Source: Legionellales bacterium (GTDB lineage: Bacteria > Pseudomonadota > Gammaproteobacteria > Eutrophobiales > Eutrophobiaceae). Taken from it: a DNA stretch of 45,405 bases. The notes beneath the pieces were generated by a model that saw only the letters and a list, made by a program, of their open reading frames with translations, was not told the origin of the DNA and did no database searches. The position numbers and the translations under genes are program-made. How positions within the stretch are numbered: position 1 is the first letter of the stretch; each line of letters opens with the position of its first letter. Positions 15,056-24,725 of the stretch are shown here, piece by piece. The stretch lies in the NCBI GenBank assembly GCA_002692205.1, contig NZJM01000031.1, positions 1 to 45,405 of the forward strand, read 5' to 3'.

Positions 15056-17155
15056 TTATACATTACTATATTCTTGTTTTTTTCCAAGCCATCGGTTAAT
15101 TATTAGTTCTACTTTTTTTGGTTCAGTTCTAATTAATTTTATAGCTATTTTCTGAATCTTTGTTAGTAGATATGCATCTCTTTTTAGATCGGCAATACGA
15201 AGATCAGGTATTCCTGCTTGTCGTGTCCCCAAAACTTCACCAGGACCACGTAATTCAAGATCTTTTTCAGCAATTAAAAAGCCATTATTAGTAGTCCGCA
15301 TTGTTTCAAGCCTTTCTTTTGCTAAGTCACTGAGTGGTGATTGATAGATTAACATGCAGTGGCTTTTCTCATTACCTCTTCCGATTCGACCACGAAGTTG
15401 GTGCAATTGAGAAAGCCCTAGTCTTTCCGCATTATCAATTATCATTAAACTAGCATTCGGAACATCTACGCCAACTTCGATTACTGTTGTTGCTACCAAA
15501 AGGTCTATTTTTTTAGTTTTAAAATCCCTCATGATTTTTTCTTTTTCATTTGGTTTCATTCGCCCATGTATTAAGCCAACATTAATTTTAGCTAGTTTTT
15601 TATTGAGCTGTTCAGCAGTTGTAATTGCGGTTTCGCATTGTAGGGACTCTGACTCATCAACTAGAGTGCATACCCAATATGCTTGACATTTTGTATCAAG
15701 TATTCTTTTCTTTATGCTTTCTATTATTTCATTCCTTTTCACATTTGCATGACTAGTAGTATTGATAGGTATCCGACCCGGAGGAAGCTCATCAATTATA
15801 GAGTGATCTAGATCAGCATATGCAGTCATAGTCAGTGTTCTTGGTATAGGAGTTGCGGTCATTATTAATTGATGTGGATATACATCAAAAGATTGTCCTT
15901 TTTCAATTAATGCAAGTCTTTGATGCACTCCAAATCGATGTTGCTCGTCGATAATAACTAGGCCTAAGTTGGAAAAAATGACACTTTCTTGAAATAAAGC
16001 ATGGGTTCCTATCACAACAATGGGATTATTATTTTTTAGTTTTTCTTGAATGATTTCTTTCAATGATTTCTTTAACTTACCTGTTAAAAGAACTACATCT
16101 ATATTTAATTTCTCGAACCAGGCATAAAAATTTTTATAATGTTGTTCAGCAAGAATCTCAGTTGGAACCATAATTGCTACTTGATAATTATTTTCGATTG
16201 TTTGTAGTGTAGCTAGAGCTGCTATTACTGTTTTACCTGAACCAACATCTCCTTGTAAAAGTCTCAGCATCGCAGAACTTTTATTTAAATCGGATGCTAT
16301 AGTTTTAGATGCTTTTTTTTGAGCATTAGTTAATTTAAAAGGTAATTTTTCTATGAACTGGGGTATGAGATTTTTACTTATTTCTATAATAGGCGATTTC
16401 TCTTTTTTAATTTCATTGCGAAGCTCTAGAAGGCTCAGTTGATGCGCAAGAAGCTCCTCTATTATTAACCTTTTTTGTGCAGGGTGAATTTCCCTAATAA
16501 GACTTTTGATATCTGCTGTGATAGACGGGCAGTGAACATGCTCAAGCGCATCAGTCAATGTTGGTAGATTTTCTTGTAATAGCACTTCATCAGGCAGTAG
16601 TTCAATAATATTTTTTCTATGATTTTTTAAGACATCCAGTGCTTGCTGAATTAATTTTCGTATTCGCGGCTGTTGCAAACCCTCAGTACTCGGATAGACT
16701 GCTGTTAATTTTTTTTCCAATTCAATATCATCGTTACTTTGAATTAGACGATATTCAGGGTGTACTATTTCCAAAGAACTCGATCCTTTTCTAACCTTCC
16801 CATAACAACGTAAGATCTGACCTCTTTGTAATTTATTTTGTTGTGATTTGGAAAAATAAAAAAAACGTAAAATAATTGCACCAGTACCATCGCTGATGCG
16901 GCATAGTAGCGACCTACGTCTCCCGTAACGAACTTGAGTTAGTTCGATTTCACCCTGCAAGTACGCATCAGCACCTGCTTTTAATTCGCCAAGAGGAATT
17001 AAACGTGTTCTATCGATATAACGGTAGGGCAGATGAAATAATAAATCTTGTATTTTATTAATTCCAATATTATTCAATTGCTCCTGTGATCGAGGACCGA
17101 TTCCGTTCAGAGATGTTATTGGATCTGATAAAATTAATTGTTTTTTTATTATCAA
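15056..17155 (-). CDS. recG: ATP-dependent DNA helicase RecG
   Basis: A 699-residue fork-remodelling helicase. The N-terminal wedge/OB region begins with LNGIGPRSQEQLNNIGI and FHLPYRYIDRT. The helicase core has LLQGDVGSGKTVIA (Walker A), IDEQHRFGVHQR (the DEQH box), MTATPIPRTLTMTAY and the motif VI region QLRGRIGRG. The C-terminal RDAYLL...A. region is normal. Length fits the family. It lies between ridA and ubiC in the array. Confidence 0.97.
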   Translation of the reverse strand: MIIKKQLILSDPITSLNGIGPRSQEQLNNIGINKIQDLLFHLPYRYIDRTRLIPLGELKAGADAYLQGEIELTQVRYGRRRSLLCRISDGTGAIILRFFYFSKSQQNKLQRGQILRCYGKVRKGSSSLEIVHPEYRLIQSNDDIELEKKLTAVYPSTEGLQQPRIRKLIQQALDVLKNHRKNIIELLPDEVLLQENLPTLTDALEHVHCPSITADIKSLIREIHPAQKRLIIEELLAHQLSLLELRNEIKKEKSPIIEISKNLIPQFIEKLPFKLTNAQKKASKTIASDLNKSSAMLRLLQGDVGSGKTVIAALATLQTIENNYQVAIMVPTEILAEQHYKNFYAWFEKLNIDVVLLTGKLKKSLKEIIQEKLKNNNPIVVIGTHALFQESVIFSNLGLVIIDEQHRFGVHQRLALIEKGQSFDVYPHQLIMTATPIPRTLTMTAYADLDHSIIDELPPGRIPINTTSHANVKRNEIIESIKKRILDTKCQAYWVCTLVDESESLQCETAITTAEQLNKKLAKINVGLIHGRMKPNEKEKIMRDFKTKKIDLLVATTVIEVGVDVPNASLMIIDNAERLGLSQLHQLRGRIGRGNEKSHCMLIYQSPLSDLAKERLETMRTTNNGFLIAEKDLELRGPGEVLGTRQAGIPDLRIADLKRDAYLLTKIQKIAIKLIRTEPKKVELIINRWLGKKQEYSNV

Positions 17156-17179
17156 AGTAAAATCATGCTTAGAATATTT

Positions 17180-17560
17180 TTATATTATCATTATTGCATC
17201 CATTTCAACCATTGCATTTTTAGGTAAGCTTGAAACGCCAATAACCGCACGAGCTGGATATGGTTCCTTAAAATACTCGGTCATAACTTTATTAACTAAT
17301 GGAAAATCGGACAAATCAATAAGAAAAATATTTAATTTACTTACATCTGATAAAGTTCCCCCTGCAGCTTTCGCAACAGCAGAAAGATTCATAAAAACCT
17401 GTGAAATTTGTTTTTCTATGTCACCTTTAACCATTTCCATTGTTTCCGGTATTAGCGGTATTTGCCCAGACATGTATACAGTATTTCCTATTTTTACAGC
17501 TTGCGAATATGTTCCTATTGCTTTAGGCGCATCATTAGTAAAGATTATTTCCTTTTGCAT
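17180..17560 (-). CDS. ridA: RidA family enamine/imine deaminase
   Basis: A 126-residue protein with the RidA signature: TNDAPKAIGTYSQAVKIGNTVYMSGQIPL and, near the end, YPARAVIGVSSLPKNAMVEMDAI with the catalytic Arg. It hydrolyses reactive 2-aminoacrylate-type intermediates of PLP enzymes. It sits between spoT and recG, a frequent gammaproteobacterial arrangement. A good GGAGATAA-like site precedes the ATG. Confidence 0.95.
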   Translation of the reverse strand: MQKEIIFTNDAPKAIGTYSQAVKIGNTVYMSGQIPLIPETMEMVKGDIEKQISQVFMNLSAVAKAAGGTLSDVSKLNIFLIDLSDFPLVNKVMTEYFKEPYPARAVIGVSSLPKNAMVEMDAIMII

Positions 17561-17596
17561 TATTATCTCCTTATATCTCCTTTGATATAATGATAG

Positions 17597-19744
17597 TCAA
17601 TTTCTATCTATTTGCGAGACACTTTTTATTAGTCTAATTTTTCTAATTACTTTTGCTAAATGAACTCTATTTTTTACTTCTATAATAAAACGTAAAGATG
17701 TTTGACGATCATCGCGTTCTTTCATTTCTACACTATTTATATTGGCATCGGCATCTGCAATAGTTGCAGCAACAGTAGCAAGCACACCTCGCTTGTTGTT
17801 TACATTCATATGAATCTGAACTTGATATTCACCTTCATTACTAGATTCCCATTCAACATTAATCCATTTTTCTTGTTGTTTTCGATATTCAGTTAAATTT
17901 TTACATATTTGCCGATGAATAACTATACCTCGACCTGCTGTAACAAACCCATGTATTGGATCTCCGGGTATTGGGCTGCAACATTTCGGAAACTTTACAA
18001 CCATACCCTCAGTCCCCTTAATTGATAGCGGGATGGTATTTTTTATCGATTTTTCTTTTTCATTACTCGAGTCTATTTTTTTTGATACAACTAATTGTCT
18101 TGCGATTAGTGGTGCCATTTTATTTCCAAGACCAATATCTTTAAATAAGTCACTTTCATTGTTATTTTTATTTTCTTCGAGCAGATATTTCATGTCAGAT
18201 TCATTTATATCTTGATATGTAAGAGAGAAAGGTTCGAGCTCACGGTTTAATAATCTTTTACCTAATGCTATAGCTTCACTTTGTTGTAGATTTTTTAGAA
18301 AGTGTCTTATTTGTGACCTAGCTTTAGCTGTAACAACAAAACTTAACCAAGCAGGATTAGGTCTCCCACTGCTTGCAGAAATAATTTCGACGGTTTGCCC
18401 GTTTCTCAATTGTGTACCTAAAGGTACAAGTTTTCTATTGACCCTTGCACCGACGCATTTATTACCAATATCAGTATGAATTGAATATGCAAAATCAATT
18501 GTTGTCGAACCACTAGGAAGTGCCATAATTTTCCCTTTAGGTGTAAATATGTATACTTCATCAGGAAACAAATCCTTTTTAACGTTTTCAAAAAATTCTT
18601 CTGGGTTACCAGCAGTCTTGTTCATCTCTACTATATTTCTTAACCATTCTTTAGTTCGACGCTGCGTATCATTACGTTCTTTATTAGTTTTGTTTTTATT
18701 TTTTGATATATTTTCAGTTTTATATAGCCAGTGAGCAGCAATTCCGGTTTCAGCTACATCATTCATATCTTTTGTGCGAATTTGTATTTCAATTGGGACA
18801 CCATATGGACCGAACAAAGCGGTATGAAGCGACTGATAGCCATTTGTTTTCGGTATCGCAATATAATCTTTAAATTTTCCAGGCACAGGTTTGTAAAGAT
18901 TATGCACTGTACCGACTGTTCTGTAACAAGTATCAACATCATCTACAATTATACGAAAGGCATAAACATCATAAACATCTGAAAAGGATAGATTTTGATC
19001 ACGCATTTTTTTATATATTCCATGCAGATGTTTTTCTCTTCCAAAAATTTGTCCCGGAATTTTTTCTTGGCGCATTCGTCGTTTGAGAGCCGTACGAATT
19101 TTTGTGATAATTTCTTTACGATGCCCTCTCGCTTTATTTATTTGCTCATTGAGTATTCTATGACGAAGTGGATACAGAGTAGCGAAACCTAACTCTTCTA
19201 GTTCCAAGCGGATTGAATTAATACCAAGGCGTAAGGCAATTGGCGCATAAATTTCGAGCGTTTCTTTTGCAATACGCATACGTTTTTTTGATTCTAATGC
19301 ATCGAGTGTACGCATATTGTGAAGACGATCAGCAAGCTTAACTAGAATAACTCTTATATCAGTACTCATTGCCATCAGCATTTTTTGAAAGTTACTAGCC
19401 TGAGCTTCTTCAAAACTATCAAATTTAACTTTATCTAATTTACTGACTCCATCGACCAGCTCGGCTACACCTTTACCAAATCTTTTCTTGATCTCTGTTT
19501 TTACCGTTTGAGTATCTTCAATAACATCATGGAGTATCGCAGCTGCTAATGTCTGATAATCCATTCGCATATCACCAAGAATATATGCAACTTCTAATGG
19601 ATGATGTATATATGGTTCTCCACTTATACGTTTTTGTCCTTCATGCGCCTCGGCACTAAAATGATAGGCGAGTTGGACTTTATTAACCTGGTCAGGTTGA
19701 AGATAGGTACCAATTGTTTTACTCAGCTCATTAATTGTTAACAT
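17597..19744 (-). CDS. spoT: bifunctional (p)ppGpp synthetase/hydrolase SpoT
   Basis: A 715-residue Rel/Spo homologue. The N-terminal HD hydrolase is intact (YIHHPLEVAYIL, AAILHDVIEDT, KLADRLHNMRTL). The synthetase domain has RIIVDDVDTCYRTVG, FKDYIAIPKTNGYQSLHTA and EIQIRT. TGS (VYIFTPKGKIMALPSGST), the Cys-containing zinc/conserved region (KCCSPIPGDPIHGFVT) and a C-terminal ACT domain follow. Intact HD motifs plus position directly after rpoZ mark it as SpoT rather than RelA. A 7-bp hairpin lies in the 95-base gap to rpoZ. Confidence 0.96.
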   Translation of the reverse strand: MLTINELSKTIGTYLQPDQVNKVQLAYHFSAEAHEGQKRISGEPYIHHPLEVAYILGDMRMDYQTLAAAILHDVIEDTQTVKTEIKKRFGKGVAELVDGVSKLDKVKFDSFEEAQASNFQKMLMAMSTDIRVILVKLADRLHNMRTLDALESKKRMRIAKETLEIYAPIALRLGINSIRLELEELGFATLYPLRHRILNEQINKARGHRKEIITKIRTALKRRMRQEKIPGQIFGREKHLHGIYKKMRDQNLSFSDVYDVYAFRIIVDDVDTCYRTVGTVHNLYKPVPGKFKDYIAIPKTNGYQSLHTALFGPYGVPIEIQIRTKDMNDVAETGIAAHWLYKTENISKNKNKTNKERNDTQRRTKEWLRNIVEMNKTAGNPEEFFENVKKDLFPDEVYIFTPKGKIMALPSGSTTIDFAYSIHTDIGNKCVGARVNRKLVPLGTQLRNGQTVEIISASSGRPNPAWLSFVVTAKARSQIRHFLKNLQQSEAIALGKRLLNRELEPFSLTYQDINESDMKYLLEENKNNNESDLFKDIGLGNKMAPLIARQLVVSKKIDSSNEKEKSIKNTIPLSIKGTEGMVVKFPKCCSPIPGDPIHGFVTAGRGIVIHRQICKNLTEYRKQQEKWINVEWESSNEGEYQVQIHMNVNNKRGVLATVAATIADADANINSVEMKERDDRQTSLRFIIEVKNRVHLAKVIRKIRLIKSVSQIDRN

Positions 19745-19790
19745 AATTTTTTTTAAAAGGCTGATTTTTCACGAGCAATTATATGATACA

Positions 19791-19812
19791 GCAGCAATCA
19801 GACACTTGCTGC
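19791..19812. other. perfect 7-bp hairpin between rpoZ and spoT
   Basis: GCAGCAA and TTGCTGC flank an 8-base loop. No T-tract follows in the direction of transcription, so it is not a standard terminator. It could be a processing site or mRNA stability element separating rpoZ from spoT. Confidence 0.4.
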
Positions 19813-19839
19813 GTCTTTCTTCAGGTAGGAAAATTTTGA

Positions 19840-20103
19840 TTATTCAGAAAGTTGAGGCAGTTCAAAAACATCCTCAGTTAGCTCTTCTTCTGTATCTAAT
19901 TGATTTATTTTATCAATATTATCAGTGTTGACTAGGTTTTCAGCGATTTCACGGAGCGCGATAACAGTTGGTTTGTCATTATCTGGCGGAACAAGAGGAT
20001 CTGCGCCGAGAGCTATCTGACGTGCTCGTTTGCTTGCAAGCATGACCAATTCATAGCGGTTTATAACATTTTCTAGACAGTCTTCAACAGTTACTCTAGC
20101 CAT
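19840..20103 (-). CDS. rpoZ: DNA-directed RNA polymerase omega subunit
   Basis: An 87-residue protein starting [30 protein letters not shown], the nearly invariant omega N-terminus, with [15 protein letters not shown] following. It helps assemble RNA polymerase and, in gammaproteobacteria, forms a (p)ppGpp site. It is placed between gmk and spoT as usual. Confidence 0.97.
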   Translation of the reverse strand: MARVTVEDCLENVINRYELVMLASKRARQIALGADPLVPPDNDKPTVIALREIAENLVNTDNIDKINQLDTEEELTEDVFELPQLSE

Positions 20104-20168
20104 TCAAATTCCCCAATTTATTTCTAATCATAAACGCCCATTTTTCTTCGGTCGCAATGATACCTAAA

Positions 20169-20798
20169 TCATTCTCTTTGTGCCATTAATTCACTAATAA
20201 AATCGTCATGTAGGCTAGTTTTTTTATGAAGACCTGCCCTAGGACTAGTAATAATTTCATTTAATTTAATCACAGTCTGTTCAAATTCATCATTTACAAG
20301 AATAAAGTCAAATTCATTATAATGTGAAATTTCACTAAACGCGGCGTCCATTCTTCGTTTTATTGTCTCTACACTATCTTTTTGACGACTAATTAGTCTT
20401 TCTTTTAAGGTTTTGTAGTTGGGAGGCAGGATAAAAATCCCCATCGTGTTTATTCCCGACGCCCTAACTTTTTGGGCACCTTGCCAATCTATTTCAAGAA
20501 TGATATTCGATCCCGATTTCAAAATAGATTCAATATGTCCACGAGATGTTCCATAATAATTATCAAAGACTCTCGCATACTCAAGAAAATAGTTCTCTTT
20601 AATCAAATCTTTAAATTTTTTTTCACTTACAAAAAAATAATCTTTTCCTTCTACTTCCCCTTCTCTTGATTGGCGCGTTGTATGTGATATCGAAATAGAT
20701 ACCCGATTGTTTATTTTTTTTAGGGCTTTCAAAAGCGATGTTTTACCAGCACCAGAGGGAGCAGCTACAACAAAGAGAATTGCGTTTTGGTTAACCAT
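20169..20798 (-). CDS. gmk: guanylate kinase
   Basis: GMP kinase with P-loop VVAAPSGAGKTSLL, SISHTTRQSREGEVEGKDYFFVS, LEIDWQGAQKV and FILPPNYKTLKERL. I start at the Met of MVNQNAILF (20798), four bases after the yicC stop, giving 209 residues, the usual length. The track's longer version from 20840 would overlap yicC by 38 bases and add an unconserved leader. It phosphorylates GMP to GDP and feeds the GTP/ppGpp pool handled by SpoT. Confidence 0.94.
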   Translation of the reverse strand: MVNQNAILFVVAAPSGAGKTSLLKALKKINNRVSISISHTTRQSREGEVEGKDYFFVSEKKFKDLIKENYFLEYARVFDNYYGTSRGHIESILKSGSNIILEIDWQGAQKVRASGINTMGIFILPPNYKTLKERLISRQKDSVETIKRRMDAAFSEISHYNEFDFILVNDEFEQTVIKLNEIITSPRAGLHKKTSLHDDFISELMAQRE

Positions 20799-20802
20799 TT
20801 CG

Positions 20803-21669
20803 TTATTCAATATTTTGTATTTGTTCTCGCATTTGCTCAATTAGAACTTTGAGCTCAACAGATGCATTACTCGTATCTAGATGGTATGACTTTGAACCCA
20901 ATGTATTTGATTCTCTATTCATTTCTTGCATAAGAAAATCAAGACGTCTTCCCATAGGCCCCTTCTGATTTGTTACTCTCATAACTTCTTCTACATGAGC
21001 AAATAGGCGATCGATTTCCTCTGCTATGTCCATTTTTTGAGAAAGCAGTAATAACTCTTGTTCGAGTCGGTCATTATCTAATTGACTCGAGAGTTCTTTT
21101 GCGCGTTGCATTAATTTTTTTCGTAAGTTCTTTTGGATTATAGGCATTTTTTTTTGTATGTTATTTATAATTTTTTTTATTTTTACACACCGCTGGGCAA
21201 GCATTTTTTTTATTTTTATTCCTTCACGTTGTCGTGTATCAACTACGATATCTAATGTACGAGTTAGTGAGTTGAGAACCGGCTTATTTATTATTTTGGG
21301 ATCTAGAGTATTCTTTTCTAAGACACCGGGCCACCGCAGCAGATCTAATACATTTAATGAATCTGAATTAGATAAGTTTTGACGCGTTTTCTCTGCTGCA
21401 TCAACTACTTTTTTTAAAAAATCCTGATTAATTAGAAGTGATTTATTATTAGCACCATGTTGTTCAATGCGGATATTGCAATCAATTTTTCCTCTTTTTA
21501 ATTTTCGTGAAATGTATTCACGCACCTTTTCTTCAAGTGGCTTCAATTCTTCAGGTAAACGAATTGATATCTCCAAATAACGATGATTTACAGTCCGTAT
21601 CTCACATGAAATTGATTTATCTTTTTTTAGGTCTTCAGTTCTGCCGTAAGCTGTCATACTATGAATCAT
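20803..21669 (-). CDS. yicC: YicC family endoribonuclease
   Basis: A 288-residue protein starting MIHSMTAYGRTE, with EIRTVNHRYLEISIRLPEEL and the C-terminal DUF1732-type block ETPMGRRLDFL-like GPMGRRLDFLMQEMNRESNTLGSKS. YicC proteins form multimers and have been described as endoribonucleases acting on small RNAs in E. coli. First gene of the minus-strand array, with gmk following almost without gap; divergent from rph. Confidence 0.92.
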   Translation of the reverse strand: MIHSMTAYGRTEDLKKDKSISCEIRTVNHRYLEISIRLPEELKPLEEKVREYISRKLKRGKIDCNIRIEQHGANNKSLLINQDFLKKVVDAAEKTRQNLSNSDSLNVLDLLRWPGVLEKNTLDPKIINKPVLNSLTRTLDIVVDTRQREGIKIKKMLAQRCVKIKKIINNIQKKMPIIQKNLRKKLMQRAKELSSQLDNDRLEQELLLLSQKMDIAEEIDRLFAHVEEVMRVTNQKGPMGRRLDFLMQEMNRESNTLGSKSYHLDTSNASVELKVLIEQMREQIQNIE

Positions 21670-21782
21670 AAAAATTCCTTATTAATATAATATTTGCTAA
21701 TAGTCGTATTTCATTGCTATTGCAGGAAATACGTAGACATATTTTATCGTTATAATACATTACTTTTTGATAGGAGGCTTAT

Positions 21783-22496
21783 ATGCGCTCAGATGGACGT
21801 CTTTTCGATCAACTAAGACCAATTAATATAATAAGAGATTATACATGTTATGCAGAAGGCTCGGTATTGATTGAGTTCGGTAAAACAAAGGTTATTTGTA
21901 ATGCAAGTATAGAAAATGGAGTGCCTAGCTTTTTACGTGGCCAAGATGTGGGCTGGGTGACCGCAGAATATGGAATGCTGCCACGTTCAACGGATTCGCG
22001 TATGAGGCGTGAGGCCGCACAACATAAGCAGGCAGGACGAACAATGGAAATACAAAGATTAATTGGACGTTCACTGCGTACCGCAATTGATATGAATTTA
22101 TTAGGTGAAAATACAATCGTTATTGATTGTGACGTAATTCAAGCTGATGGCGGGACACGGACGGCATCAATTACAGGTGGATATGTTGCTTTATATGACG
22201 CGATTCACAAAGCTATTACGCAGGGTTTAATTAAAAAAAATCCAATTAAGGCAGCAGTAGCCTCTGTTTCTGTGGGTGTGTATAAAGGTGAGCCACTATT
22301 AGACTTAAACTATCTGGAAGATTCGACCGCTGATACAGATATGAATGTGGTTATGGATGAAAATAATAATTTTATAGAGATTCAAGGGACATCAGAGAAA
22401 CGACCATTCACAGATCAAGAATTAAAAAATATGTTAGATATAGCTAAAAAAGGTATATCAGAATTATTTGAATTCCAGAAAAAAGCTTTAGGATAA
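21783..22496 (+). CDS. rph: ribonuclease PH
   Basis: A 237-residue phosphorolytic 3'-exoribonuclease for tRNA 3' ends. It shows [28 protein letters not shown], the RRE-type [17 protein letters not shown], and [23 protein letters not shown], with the active-site [18 protein letters not shown] strong TAGGAGG site precedes the ATG. It heads the rph-rdgB-hemW unit and is divergent from yicC, the usual gammaproteobacterial layout. Confidence 0.97.
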   Translation: MRSDGRLFDQLRPINIIRDYTCYAEGSVLIEFGKTKVICNASIENGVPSFLRGQDVGWVTAEYGMLPRSTDSRMRREAAQHKQAGRTMEIQRLIGRSLRTAIDMNLLGENTIVIDCDVIQADGGTRTASITGGYVALYDAIHKAITQGLIKKNPIKAAVASVSVGVYKGEPLLDLNYLEDSTADTDMNVVMDENNNFIEIQGTSEKRPFTDQELKNMLDIAKKGISELFEFQKKALG

Positions 22497-22501
22497 TAAT
22501 T

Positions 22502-23104
22502 TTGAAAGAAGAAAACATAGTGTTAGCTACAAATAATTTAGATAAGGTTAGAGAAATAAACCAATTATTACATGACAGTACATATAGAATTATTCCACAA
22601 TCTAAATTTAATGTAGTTGAGGTTGAAGAAACAGGCAGTACGTTTATAGAGAATGCTTTGATAAAAGCGCGTAATGCTGCCAAATATACGAATATTCCTG
22701 TTATTGCTGATGATTCAGGAATTGAAGTCGTTGCATTAGATGGACGCCCCGGAATCTTTTCGGCTCGTTATGCGGGAGCTGGAGCTACAGATGAGGATAA
22801 CTTAAAAAAACTTATTAAAGATATAAAACAAATAAATGAAAAAAATCGCTATGCAAAGTTTATTTGCGCCATGGTGTATATAACGAATTCAGATGATCAG
22901 AAACCTATAATAGTTGAAGGAGTTTGGGAAGGATACGTTATAACAAAACCTCGTGGCACCAATGGTTTTGGTTATGATCCAATATTTTATATTCCAGAAT
23001 ATAAATGCACGTCAGCTGAATTAGATAACGAAGAAAAGAACAAATTAAGCCATCGCGGACAAGCATTAAGAAAATTAATCGAAAAGTTGAATAAAGTTAA
23101 ATAG
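22502..23104 (+). CDS. rdgB: XTP/dITP diphosphatase (RdgB/HAM1)
   Basis: A 200-residue house-cleaning pyrophosphatase removing non-canonical purine nucleotides. Motifs: VLATNNLDKVREI (SxNxxK-type), VEETGSTFIENALIKAR, VIADDSGIEVVALDGRPGIFSARYAG and PRGTNGFGYDPIF. The start must be TTG at 22502, since the conserved ATNN block begins eight codons later with no ATG before it; an AGGA lies 8 bases upstream. It follows rph after five bases. Confidence 0.96.
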   Translation: MKEENIVLATNNLDKVREINQLLHDSTYRIIPQSKFNVVEVEETGSTFIENALIKARNAAKYTNIPVIADDSGIEVVALDGRPGIFSARYAGAGATDEDNLKKLIKDIKQINEKNRYAKFICAMVYITNSDDQKPIIVEGVWEGYVITKPRGTNGFGYDPIFYIPEYKCTSAELDNEEKNKLSHRGQALRKLIEKLNKVK

Positions 23105-23107
23105 TAT

Positions 23108-24280
23108 ATGAAAAAAGAAATTGATGTCGAAACTGCATCAAGCATACCCATCTCACTATATATCCATATTCCTTGGTGCGTAAAGAAATGCCCCTATTGT
23201 GATTTTAATTCTCACGAAGCATCAATGTCTTTTGATGAGCAAGGCTATATTAATGCTTTAATAAATGATCTTGAAGTTGAATTACCTCATATTAGTGATA
23301 GGTTATTAACAAGTATATTTATCGGAGGTGGCACGCCAAGTTTATTTTCACCAGAATCGTTAGATATGTTACTTAGTTCAATCAGAGAATATTTAAATTT
23401 ATATTCAAATATAGAAATAACTCTAGAAGTGAATCCTGGAACTGTAGAAGCCAAGAAATTTTTTGAATATAAAGAAGTAGGTATAAATCGTCTATCTATT
23501 GGAATACAAAGTTTTGATGATAAATCTTTGAAATTATTAGGTAGGATTCATGATGCTGATGAAGCAAAGGAAGCAATTTTAATTTGCAAAGAAGCAGGAT
23601 TCGGGAATTTTAATTTAGATATTATGTATGGTTTGCCTAACCAAACCGTAGATAATGCTTTATTAGATCTTACGCAGGCAGTTGAGCAATCACCAACACA
23701 TATTTCATGGTATCAATTGACCATTGAACCAAATACTGCATTTAGTTCCAATCCGCCACAGATACCTAATGATGATATTACTTGGGACATGCAGAAAGAA
23801 GGACAAGAATTTCTTAAACATAGTGACTTTCATCGATATGAAATTTCTGCGTATACAAAGAAAAAATTTGCATCAATTCATAATACTAATTATTGGGAAT
23901 TTGGTGACTACATTGGAATTGGGGCTGGTGCGCATAGCAAAGTTACAAACGCGAGCGAAGGAAAAATTGAGAGATATTCTCGACATAAAATTCCCAAGCG
24001 TTACATTGAGTTAGCTGGTTCTAAAGCTGTCATTACCGAAAAACGGTTATTAAATGCCTCTGAAATACCGCTTGAATTTATGATGAATGCATTACGTTTA
24101 ACTGATGGGGTGCCAAGTAAACTTTTTTTTGAGAGAACAGGTTTATCTATGGACACAATAGCAAAAGAATTGAAATATGCAGAAAAGGGAGGTCTTCTTG
24201 AGTCGCATCAAAATAAAATAATACCGTCTTCCCAAGGACAACGTTATTTAAATGATTTACTAGAGATATTCATGAGGTAA
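23108..24280 (+). CDS. hemW: HemW, radical SAM haem chaperone-like protein
   Basis: A 390-residue radical SAM protein with SLYIHIPWCVKKCPYCDFNSH, the 4Fe-4S motif CxxxCxxC with the HemW-type CDFNSH ending. Further motifs are FIGGGTPSLFSPE, GINRLSIGIQSFDD, NLDIMYGLPNQT and the C-terminal HemN-like winged region. Formerly annotated as oxygen-independent coproporphyrinogen oxidase; HemW members lack that activity and act in haem trafficking. Third gene of the rph-rdgB-hemW unit, four bases after rdgB. Confidence 0.95.
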   Translation: MKKEIDVETASSIPISLYIHIPWCVKKCPYCDFNSHEASMSFDEQGYINALINDLEVELPHISDRLLTSIFIGGGTPSLFSPESLDMLLSSIREYLNLYSNIEITLEVNPGTVEAKKFFEYKEVGINRLSIGIQSFDDKSLKLLGRIHDADEAKEAILICKEAGFGNFNLDIMYGLPNQTVDNALLDLTQAVEQSPTHISWYQLTIEPNTAFSSNPPQIPNDDITWDMQKEGQEFLKHSDFHRYEISAYTKKKFASIHNTNYWEFGDYIGIGAGAHSKVTNASEGKIERYSRHKIPKRYIELAGSKAVITEKRLLNASEIPLEFMMNALRLTDGVPSKLFFERTGLSMDTIAKELKYAEKGGLLESHQNKIIPSSQGQRYLNDLLEIFMR

Positions 24281-24288
24281 CCTAAATA

Positions 24289-24711
24289 TTATTCGCCAAC
24301 TATTTGAACAATAATATCTCGTTTTCTAGGAGTGGTATCAAAATCAATTATTACTATTTGTTGCCAAGTTCCAAGCGTGAGTTTTCTATCTAAAAATGGG
24401 ACAGATAGCGATTGTCCCTGAATCTGTGCACGTAAATGACTATGCGCATTATCCTCACCTGAATTTAATATATTATGTTTCCATTTCTCATCTTCAGGTA
24501 CTAATGTTTTCCAGATCATGTTCGTATCACTATGCAACCCTGATTCATCTTCAAAAATCATAACTGAGGCAGTTGTATGTTTTACAAATATTGTAATGAT
24601 ACCATTATCTATTTTTAATTTAGAAAGAGCAGTTGATATTTTTTTTGTAATATTGATTACTTCATTGCTACCTTTCATATCCAATACAAATTGTTTTGTG
24701 ATTACTGGCAT
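24289..24711 (-). CDS. yjbQ: YjbQ family protein (UPF0047, secondary thiamine-phosphate synthase activity)
   Basis: A 140-residue protein with the family blocks FVKHTTASVMIFEDESG (conserved HTTA), SHLRAQIQGQSLSVPF and LGTWQQIVIIDFDTTPRKRDIIVQ. E. coli YjbQ has weak thiamine-phosphate synthase activity; the physiological role is unclear. It follows the HD-domain gene by 14 bases on the same strand and converges on hemW. Confidence 0.93.
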   Translation of the reverse strand: MPVITKQFVLDMKGSNEVINITKKISTALSKLKIDNGIITIFVKHTTASVMIFEDESGLHSDTNMIWKTLVPEDEKWKHNILNSGEDNAHSHLRAQIQGQSLSVPFLDRKLTLGTWQQIVIIDFDTTPRKRDIIVQIVGE

Positions 24712-24725
24712 ATATTATCCTTAAT

